Shown piece by piece: positions 7,537 to 13,942 of a DNA stretch of 38,805 bases. Origin of the DNA: Desulfovulcanus ferrireducens (GTDB lineage Bacteria > Desulfobacterota > Desulfovibrionia > Desulfovibrionales > Desulfonatronovibrionaceae); contig NZ_JAGUQP010000007.1 of assembly GCF_018704065.1 (NCBI RefSeq), positions 61,762 through 100,566 on the forward strand, given 5' to 3'. Under the pieces are notes generated by a model. The model saw only the letters and a program-made list of their open reading frames with translations, was not told where the DNA came from and did no database searches. How positions within the stretch are numbered: position 1 is the stretch's first letter; each line of letters begins with the position of its first letter. Made by a program: the position numbers and the translations under genes.

Positions 7537-8490
7537 ATGGGCAAAGACAAACTTATAAATGGGATTAACCGATGCCGCTTGAGCGGTTCGTATAAGACTC
7601 AATACAATCATAGACTTGAAGCTCAACGTTTTGTACAACAACTTAGAGAAAATGGATACGGAGTGCAGAAGTGGGAAAACGTAAATAACAAGCACGTTGC
7701 ATCAGTAGTTGATGCATGGCGTGAGAAAGGACTATCGGACAAAACGATAAAAGAGTATCTTGCAGGCGTAAGAGCGGTTGCAAGTGCTTATGGAAATGAC
7801 AAAATTTCTTCTAGCAATGCTGATTTTGGCCTTGAAAGAGGCACTTCAAGCCCGACTAATATTGATAAATCAGCAAATGAGCAGGTATATAGAGAGGTGG
7901 TTGAAAAACTAGCAAATAGTTCGGATATAAATGAACAGAGGTTGTCTGTACAAATAGAATATATGAGAGAATTAGGTTTACGCCATGAAGAGGCAAGGAA
8001 GCTCGATGCGTTACATGCAGAGCGACAATACAGTCCCTCTGGGCAAGAATATATAAAAATAACAGACGGAACAAAAGGTGGTAAAGAACGCTGGGTTCCG
8101 GTCAGCGCAAAGGCAGCTCAGGCCCTGGAGCGTGGAGCTGCTTTGCAAAAGGAATATGGCACAAAAAACCTAATGGATCCGCGCATGAGCGAGAGACAGT
8201 GGGAGCGGTTCGCATATAAAACAGCTCGTTCAGCTGGCATGACAAGAGAAAACGGATGCACATTCCACGGCCTTAGACATTCATTCGCCCAAGAGCTATT
8301 CCGGGCAAAAGCAGGCTTTGATGCGCCTGTAAAATATGGAAGCAAAGAAGAGTTCCAGGCAGCTGCAAGAGCAGCAGCTGGAGACAATTGGAAACAGAAC
8401 TACGAGCGAGCTTGCAGGTCTGTTGAATCAGCCCTAGGGCATGGTCAGAATCGTAGTGACGTGCGCGGAATTTACATTGGTAGGATTTAG
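7537..8490 (+). CDS. Integrase_1-type tyrosine recombinase
   Basis: This 317-residue protein starts at ATG 7537 after TAAGGAG. The N-terminal half resembles the phage-integrase N-terminal DNA-binding domain found with Integrase_1 (LEAQRFVQQLRENGY, TIKEYLAGVRAVASAYG). The catalytic part shows R149 in LGLRHEEARKL, K180/K183 in GTKGGKERWVPVS, H244-x-x-R247 in FHGLRHSF, H302 in LGHGQNR and Y313 in GIYIGRI. An insert of about 40 residues precedes the last motif, as is usual in this family. It probably integrates or resolves the replication module to its left. A terminator closes the gene. Confidence 0.88.
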   Translation: MGKDKLINGINRCRLSGSYKTQYNHRLEAQRFVQQLRENGYGVQKWENVNNKHVASVVDAWREKGLSDKTIKEYLAGVRAVASAYGNDKISSSNADFGLERGTSSPTNIDKSANEQVYREVVEKLANSSDINEQRLSVQIEYMRELGLRHEEARKLDALHAERQYSPSGQEYIKITDGTKGGKERWVPVSAKAAQALERGAALQKEYGTKNLMDPRMSERQWERFAYKTARSAGMTRENGCTFHGLRHSFAQELFRAKAGFDAPVKYGSKEEFQAAARAAAGDNWKQNYERACRSVESALGHGQNRSDVRGIYIGRI

Positions 8491-8519
8491 CCCCGGAGCC
8501 TAGCTTCGGGGCTTTTTTT
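8489..8519 (+). terminator. Terminator after the Integrase_1 gene
   Basis: AGCCCCG (8489-8495) pairs with CGGGGCT (8507-8513), followed by a run of seven T residues. The stem overlaps the integrase stop codon and the 3' end of the minus-strand peptide gene at 8500-8601. Confidence 0.85.
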
Positions 8520-8601
8520 GTTTATAAAGTTTATATATAATACTTGCACCAATAAGTAGTGTCGCAATAGTAAAAATTACACACAATTTAATCGCTAGCA
8601 T
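8500..8601 (-). CDS. Tiny single-span membrane peptide (33 aa)
   Basis: ATG at 8601 lies nine bases after GAGGGG and opens a 33-residue frame. About 22 hydrophobic residues (CVIFTIATLLIGASII) are followed by a positive tail YKLYKQKKPRS. One transmembrane helix with a positively charged end is the shape of small stress peptides, type I toxins and transporter accessory peptides; no family is recognised. Its stop codon lies in the terminator of the convergent integrase gene. It is one of several such genes in this island. Confidence 0.5.
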   Translation of the reverse strand: MLAIKLCVIFTIATLLIGASIIYKLYKQKKPRS

Positions 8602-8718
8602 TGGACTACCCCTCAACTATTTCAAATCTATTTATTAGTTGTTGATTGATTTTTAGAAAAATATCACAATTTTGTGAAATCTTAACTTTTTTCGGACAAA
8701 AAATATAAGACCTCCTAA

Positions 8719-9060
8719 ATTTTTGAGGAAGTTTATCATGTACGTGGCTGGATGAACTATTACGGGATATCGGAGTATTACCGGCCAATCCCGGAGATAG
8801 ATGAATGGCTACGTCGGCGGATAAGGATGTGCTATTGGAAACAATGGCGCTATACCCGTACCAAAGTCCGTAACCTTCTCAAGTTAGGTACACCCAAAAA
8901 ACAGGCTATACATACAGCACTAAGCCGAAAAGGGCGCTGGCATTTAGCCCGGACGCTTGCAGCTCAGAGTGGTATGACCAATAAATGGCTATATGAGCAA
9001 GGATTGATTTCTGTCAAAGAACAATGGGTAAAGATTCACTACCCGGCTACGGCCCGGTGA
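8719..9060 (+). pseudogene. ltrA: Group II intron reverse transcriptase/maturase, C-terminal fragment
   Basis: From VRGWMNYYGISEYYRPIPE the frame runs through WLRRRIRMCYWKQWR, TRTKVRNLLKLGTPKKQAI and HLARTLAAQSGMTNKWL to the stop at 9058-9060. This is the GIIM/maturase thumb and DNA-binding end of the LtrA-type family. The reverse-transcriptase domain is absent; upstream the frame closes at a stop at 8716. An ATG at 8752 could give 102 residues, but this is probably dead coding DNA. Confidence 0.85.
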
Positions 9061-9138
9061 TCTTGATGAACCGCCCTGTGCGGACCCGCACGCAGGGTGG
9101 TGTGGGGGCTGGGGGAGAAAGACCCCCGGCTACCCGAT
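8719..9138 (+). mobile_element. Group II intron remnant 1 (3' end)
   Basis: The C-terminal end of an intron-encoded reverse transcriptase is followed by about 80 bases that match the 3' end of the second copy (17525-18374). A 27-base stretch at 9072-9098 is identical to 18308-18334, and both copies end in CTACCCGAT. The segment holds the domain V/VI hairpins. The 5' part of the intron and most of the enzyme gene are gone, so it cannot splice alone. Confidence 0.8.
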
Positions 9139-9189
9139 TGGATGCTTTTTATTTTACCCTGCTCCATCTTATTAACTCCATTTATCAAA

Positions 9190-10797
9190 TCATGGAAGTT
9201 CTGGCAGGCCAAGTTCTTTGAGAAACTCGTTATGTTTCCGGGTGGCTTCGGATATCTTACCCGCCAGATCAGTGAGTTCTGCATGTACCTGTGTTAGATC
9301 CACAGGCTCCTCTGGTTTAGCAGTGCTGACATAGCGGGAGATGTTGAGGTTGAAATCATTCTCTTCAATCTCTTCCATACTCACTCGGCGGGAGTAACGC
9401 TCCTCTTCCTTGCGGAACTGATAGGTTTCGATGATCTTGTCAATGTGCTCTGGCAACAGCACATTCTGGCGTTTACCCTTTTCAAAGTGCTCGCTGGCGT
9501 TTATGAAAAGCACATCATCATATTTTTTGCATTTCTTCAGCACCAGGATACACACCGGAATACCTGTGGAATAGAAGAGCTTGGGAGGCAGCCCGATCAC
9601 TGTATCGATATTGCCATCCAGCAGCAGTTTCTTGCGGATTTTTGCCTCCTTTCCACCGCGAAACAGCACGCCGTGTGGCAGGATGATGGCCATAGTGCCT
9701 TCCCTGTGTAGAAAGTGAAAGCCGTGAAGCAGAAAGGCAAAGTCGGCGGCGGATTTTGGTGCCAGGCCATAGCCCTTGAATCTGAAATCCTCGGCCAGTT
9801 CCTCGGTAGGCTTCCAGCGGTAACTGAAAGGGGGATTGGCTACCACCGCATCGAATTCGATCTTTTTGGCCGGGTTCTCCTCCCTCAGCAGCGGCCACTC
9901 ATTGAGCAGGGAATCTCCGTGAAAAATCTCGAACTCGGTATCTTTGAGCCCATGGAGCAACATGTTCATCCGCGCCAGGTTATAGGTGGTGATGTTCTTT
10001 TCCTGGCCGTAGAGCTTGCCCACGCCGTGCTTGCCCATACGGCGGCGCACATTGAGTAGCAGCGAACCTGATCCGCAAGCAAAATCCAGCACTCGCTTGA
10101 GCTTGGCCCTCTTGCCGGTGGCTGGCTCCTGGCTATCCAGAGACACGATACCGGAGAGAATGCTGGAAATCTGTTGCGGCGTGTAGAACTCCCCGGCCTT
10201 CTTGCCGCTGCCTGCGGCAAACTGGCCGATTAGATATTCGTATGCATCCCCCAAAAGGTCCCGGTCAGTAGGAAATTCTGCCAGTCCTTCGGCGATCTTC
10301 TGGATGATGGTACAGAGCCGATCATTGCGTTGCTTGTAGTTTTTGCCCAGCTTCTCCGAGTCGAGGTTAATTTCCGAAAATAGCCCCTGAAAGTTGCTGG
10401 AAAAAGATTCGTTTTCGATGAACTTGAAGCCTTTTTGCAGAGTACGCAGCAGTTCCTCGTCCTGAGTGCGCGCCATATCGGCAATGCTACTCCAGAGGTA
10501 CTGGGGTTTGATGACATAATGCACCTTGCGGCGCATCAATTTTTCAAACTCTTCAATGTCGTTCGGATTTTGCTCATACCAGACGGCCAATGGTGAGCGG
10601 CGATCTCCCTTGTCCAGCTTGGGCCAATCAGGGCCTAACTCTTTTTGGGCCGCTTCTTCGTAGTTGTCCGAGAGATAACGCAGAAACAAAAAGGCAAGCA
10701 TGTAATCACGGAAATCGTCCGCGTTCATGGCCCCGCGCAGCTCGTCGGCAATGGCCCAGAGTGTTTTACCTAGTCGCATTTGTTCCTGTTTGGTCAT
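9190..10797 (-). CDS. hsdM: Type I restriction-modification methyltransferase subunit HsdM
   Basis: This 535-residue protein has the HsdM N-terminal helical domain (LWAIADELRGAMNADDFRDY) and the N6-adenine methylase core. Motif I DFACGSGSL lies at 238-246 and the catalytic NPPF at 321-324, with GEFYTPQQI just before motif I, as in all HsdM. It methylates adenine in the target site together with HsdS, which supplies specificity. It is the last gene of the operon. Its ATG overlaps the stop of the nuclease gene (ATGA at 10794-10797), so the two are translationally coupled. Length is normal and all key motifs are intact. A group II intron remnant ends about 50 bases beyond its stop. Confidence 0.95.
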   Translation of the reverse strand: MTKQEQMRLGKTLWAIADELRGAMNADDFRDYMLAFLFLRYLSDNYEEAAQKELGPDWPKLDKGDRRSPLAVWYEQNPNDIEEFEKLMRRKVHYVIKPQYLWSSIADMARTQDEELLRTLQKGFKFIENESFSSNFQGLFSEINLDSEKLGKNYKQRNDRLCTIIQKIAEGLAEFPTDRDLLGDAYEYLIGQFAAGSGKKAGEFYTPQQISSILSGIVSLDSQEPATGKRAKLKRVLDFACGSGSLLLNVRRRMGKHGVGKLYGQEKNITTYNLARMNMLLHGLKDTEFEIFHGDSLLNEWPLLREENPAKKIEFDAVVANPPFSYRWKPTEELAEDFRFKGYGLAPKSAADFAFLLHGFHFLHREGTMAIILPHGVLFRGGKEAKIRKKLLLDGNIDTVIGLPPKLFYSTGIPVCILVLKKCKKYDDVLFINASEHFEKGKRQNVLLPEHIDKIIETYQFRKEEERYSRRVSMEEIEENDFNLNISRYVSTAKPEEPVDLTQVHAELTDLAGKISEATRKHNEFLKELGLPELP

Positions 10798-11900
10798 TCA
10801 GTTCTCTCCCCTTCTTCATACTCAGGGAACAATTCCGGGTTAAAGCGGTAATTGTTCATAAAGTCTCGCAATATTTTACGGAAAATTTCTTTGTTTTCAT
10901 CCAGCATTTCCACAGGTTCAAAAAGAGAATAATTGCCGTGGCTGAGCAGTTGCACATATCGATAATGTATCATTCCATCTTCATCGTCGGGCTCCCGTTT
11001 TATTATGTCTCCGAAATGATTAAAACCATGGAACGTGGCCGTCTTTTCCATGATGCTCCGCAGGATCGTGAAATGGTAGGTGTATAGCTGGCCTGACTCT
11101 GCGGCTTGATTTAGTTCCTTGAGCATGGCTACATGATAGAAGCGGGGCGTATGACCTGTGTCTCGTAACAGAAAGCCATCTGCATCCTTGCTTAAAAAAT
11201 AGCGCTGTGCCCTTTTCATTTCATTGCACAGCACATTGAAAAACAGGCTGTGGTGTGACGATATCACCGTCCTAACACGATCCTGTTGCTTCAACATGTG
11301 GGCCAGATGCGCCGCCACGGCTATGGCGTTATTATCGTCCAGCGACGAAATGGGATCGTCGATATAGATAAATTTCACCCACTCATAGGCTCCCTGGCCG
11401 TCAATGGCAAGTTGGGCAATGGCAAGAAAGAAACACCAGATAAAGATGTTTTCCTCACCACGAGAAATCTTAATCAAAACCGGCTCATCCTCTCCATCCG
11501 CATTTTCGCGCATTTCACGCCAAAATCGGATGGTGCCACCCTCATAGTCGATGTCAAATTCAAAATCCGTATAGCGGTGCAGAAAAGCGCGGATACGACT
11601 CTCCATTTCCAGCTCGGCTAAGCCGTTGAAGAAGCGGGATGCAGTGTTCATTTTCAGCACCCGCTCGCTGTCGTTCTCCAGGTCGTTGTCCCATGTGAAA
11701 AGATCCTCGGTGAAAGCATTGAAGTAGAGGGTGTCGCGCTGGTCACCATGCTTGCCCAGATCCTTAAAGGCCATAGAAAGCCGCGTCTTGCCTGTGCCGT
11801 TGTAAGCAAAGAGCAGAATGACTTTCTTGTTTTGGCTGCGCAGGTGTTGCGCCAGTGCATCAAGATCGGGAAAGGTCTGGATATTATCGCTACGTGGCAT
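10794..11900 (-). CDS. prrC: PrrC/RloC-like anticodon nuclease with ABC-type ATPase domain
   Basis: This 368-residue protein has Walker A at 33-40 (YNGTGKTR), an ABC-like signature ISRGEEN at 145-151, Walker B with D-loop at 176-190 (KFIYIDDPISSLDDN) and an H-switch SSHHSLFF at 214-221. The C-terminal part carries R281-x3-E285 and H321 in LLSHGNYS. The R-x3-E...H triad and its spacing fit the anticodon-nuclease triad of PrrC (R320, E324, H356 in E. coli). PrrC sits in a type I hsd locus, is held inactive by the Hsd complex and cleaves tRNA-Lys when a phage inhibitor disturbs restriction. I do not see the PrrC box thought to recognise tRNA-Lys, so the substrate may differ. It starts three bases after hsdS ends and overlaps hsdM. 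Confidence 0.8.
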   Translation of the reverse strand: MPRSDNIQTFPDLDALAQHLRSQNKKVILLFAYNGTGKTRLSMAFKDLGKHGDQRDTLYFNAFTEDLFTWDNDLENDSERVLKMNTASRFFNGLAELEMESRIRAFLHRYTDFEFDIDYEGGTIRFWREMRENADGEDEPVLIKISRGEENIFIWCFFLAIAQLAIDGQGAYEWVKFIYIDDPISSLDDNNAIAVAAHLAHMLKQQDRVRTVISSHHSLFFNVLCNEMKRAQRYFLSKDADGFLLRDTGHTPRFYHVAMLKELNQAAESGQLYTYHFTILRSIMEKTATFHGFNHFGDIIKREPDDEDGMIHYRYVQLLSHGNYSLFEPVEMLDENKEIFRKILRDFMNNYRFNPELFPEYEEGERTE

Positions 11901-11903
11901 CTC

Positions 11904-13088
11904 TTACGCCATCTCCTGCGGAAATAGCTGCTGCATCAGTCCTTTTTTATGAGCCTTGAGAGCCTCAAGTTTCTGCGATTGAAGCTCGATCAGTTCATCG
12001 ATTGAAGAAAGACATTCAGCGATTTTTTGTTGTTCGGACTCTCTTGGTAAAGCAGTTTTTAGAACATAGACATCATTCCGGTTGAGGCCGGGTACGGTTC
12101 CATTGTCAGAAAGGCTCGGGAGATGTGAATTTTCTAGCAATAGCTTCACGAAAAAGAGCTGACAATTGGGAGATTTCATTTTTACATAAAATGTTGTGTC
12201 TATTGGGTAGCAATCCGATTCAATCCAATTCACTTCACCAACAGAGCCTTTTCTCCCTATGATAATAACGGGTCCAGAAATTAGGGCCTCCTTATGAAAT
12301 CCAACGACCCCATTGGAACCGACCACTGGAATAGAACCATCCAAGCGGGATTCTTCTGGCAAAGAACTGCCATATTCCAAAGTCAATAACTCTCCAAATC
12401 TATATCTTGTCCACGGCCCTGTATCCCGAAATTCGGGAAGGCGCAGGCGAGGGACGGTTTCTCCCTCGGCGGGAAAGAGCTGCTGCATCAGTCCCTTTTT
12501 GTGGGCCTTGAGGGCGTCTAGCTTTTGCGTCTGAAGCTCGATCAGTTCATCAAGAGAAGAAAGGCAGTCGGCGATTTTTTGTTGTTCTTCTAATTTTTTA
12601 GGGGTGGGAATGGTAAACAGTGAAAACTCATTTTTATTGATAATGGGCATGGCATTATTTGCCTGCATTGCTTTAATAGTAGGCGTTGCACGCAACAACG
12701 AATAATAAATAAATTCATTATAAAAATTATTATTTACTATGATGCTGTTTATCTGTTGGTTTGTGATACACGGAACAGCAGTTAAAGCTATCTTTCCAAT
12801 TGAGGCAATACATGTGTACGCAATACTTCCAATTGGAAGAACCTTCATTTTTGCTTGTTTAACAACTGATCTTTCAGATGTTCTTTGGTATTTAACTTCA
12901 TCGTTTATATCAGTAGGTGTTACAAATGCGATATCTCCATTCCACAAACTGTCATCATTTGTCTTGGGGGTTTTCCCCGTGATTATCTTCCCAACCTCCC
13001 CCAACCGTTTCACCTCCCATGGCCCCGCATCCCGGAACTCGGGAAAGCGAAGTTTCGGCACTACGGTCTTTTGCTTCTGCCTGTTCAT
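11904..13088 (-). CDS. hsdS: Type I restriction specificity subunit HsdS
   Basis: The start is ATG at 13088, overlapping the dinD stop in ATGA; the same frame is open upstream but only as a shadow of dinD. The 394-residue protein has two target-recognition domains. Each opens with a LRFPEFRDAGPWE-like segment and ends in a conserved helix (LSSLDELIELQTQKLDALKAH, then LSSIDELIELQSQKLEALKAH). The first domain contains GKTPKTNDDSLW, the second GSIPVVGSNGVVGFH. Each domain reads one half of a bipartite DNA target. The two conserved helices are strongly similar at DNA level (about 11910-12030 and 12458-12590), so domains could be exchanged by recombination. Specificity cannot be read from the sequence. 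Confidence 0.93.
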   Translation of the reverse strand: MNRQKQKTVVPKLRFPEFRDAGPWEVKRLGEVGKIITGKTPKTNDDSLWNGDIAFVTPTDINDEVKYQRTSERSVVKQAKMKVLPIGSIAYTCIASIGKIALTAVPCITNQQINSIIVNNNFYNEFIYYSLLRATPTIKAMQANNAMPIINKNEFSLFTIPTPKKLEEQQKIADCLSSLDELIELQTQKLDALKAHKKGLMQQLFPAEGETVPRLRLPEFRDTGPWTRYRFGELLTLEYGSSLPEESRLDGSIPVVGSNGVVGFHKEALISGPVIIIGRKGSVGEVNWIESDCYPIDTTFYVKMKSPNCQLFFVKLLLENSHLPSLSDNGTVPGLNRNDVYVLKTALPRESEQQKIAECLSSIDELIELQSQKLEALKAHKKGLMQQLFPQEMA

Positions 13089-13927
13089 TTTCCCTCCAGC
13101 CCTTCGGGATTTTTGAGCGCCTTTTTCTGCTCGGTGGTCAGGCGGCGCTGAACCTTTTTCACATCCTCTTCCGGCGGCAGGTTTTCCGGGCGAATACCTC
13201 GATTGAGCAGGGTCCGGCGCACGGCCTGGTTGTTGGTGACATGCTCTTGTGAGATTTCCGGCTCGCTTTGCATATTTTGCTCGCGGGCGTTGTGGATGGT
13301 GATTTCGGTGGCGAAATCCTTGGCCTTGAGGACGATGGTGGGTGCGAAGTCGGCCAGCGGACGGTTGGCGGGCACCTTCCAACGGGCTTTCATTTCCCAC
13401 GTGCTCTTGCCGAACAGGGCCTGATCGCCCTTGCTGCGGATGAGGGCAAAATTCTTGTTGCCGCCAGTCTGCTCGTAGATAATCTTGGAGAGCTCCTTTT
13501 CGGTGTCGGCCAGTTTGCGGCGTGCCGATACCCGTTCGGCTTCCAGCATGCGTTGCTCAATTAGTTCCGCCTTGCGTGTTTGCATGGCGAAGTAGGTCTG
13601 GGCGAAAGCAATAGGGGGCTTGGAAGAATCGCCGTTCTGAGCGATAAGATAGCAGGCGTATCGAGTGAGCATGATATCGGGAATTTTGCGGCGGCTGCCG
13701 GAACCGAGTTCGACCATTTTCCCGACATCGGCAAAATGGTCCTCAATAGCGTGGCCGGACAGTTCGCAGGCAGTCTTGGCCTTGGATATCACATTCAGAA
13801 AGTTATCCCACTTGCTGTAGCCTAGCAGGTGCTGGAGGTCCCGCGCTAGCCAGTATTCTACGCCGTTTTCCGTCTCCTGGGCATGCGCTTCAAAGGTTTC
13901 GGTCATCTGCATGACTTCATTTTGCAT
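13085..13927 (-). CDS. dinD: DinD-family (DNA damage-inducible protein D) protein
   Basis: This 280-residue protein has YWLARDLQHLLGYSKWDNF, a Bro-N-like segment near residues 25-45, then ARYACYLIAQNGD-like text (LTRYACYLIAQNGDSSKP) and IAFAQTYFAMQTRKAELIEQR, all typical of DinD. In E. coli DinD is an SOS-induced protein that antagonises RecA filaments; homologues are found within type I restriction operons. It lies between hsdR (15-base gap) and hsdS (ATGA overlap), so it is probably made with the complex. The ribosome-binding site is GGGAGGAAAACC before ATG. No LexA-type box was evident to me upstream. The molecular role within the operon is unknown. Confidence 0.88.
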   Translation of the reverse strand: MQNEVMQMTETFEAHAQETENGVEYWLARDLQHLLGYSKWDNFLNVISKAKTACELSGHAIEDHFADVGKMVELGSGSRRKIPDIMLTRYACYLIAQNGDSSKPPIAFAQTYFAMQTRKAELIEQRMLEAERVSARRKLADTEKELSKIIYEQTGGNKNFALIRSKGDQALFGKSTWEMKARWKVPANRPLADFAPTIVLKAKDFATEITIHNAREQNMQSEPEISQEHVTNNQAVRRTLLNRGIRPENLPPEEDVKKVQRRLTTEQKKALKNPEGLEGK

Positions 13928-13942
13928 GGTTTTCCTCCCTGG

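Noticed and set aside
8663-8682. Rex operator
   Set aside because: CACAATTTTGTG is a perfect palindrome but lacks the TTGTGAA-N4-TTCACAA arrangement, and it lies in mobile DNA.
13089-13400. Longer HsdS start at 13400
   Set aside because: The upstream part is a shadow of dinD; the ATG at 13088 gives the standard HsdS N-terminus.
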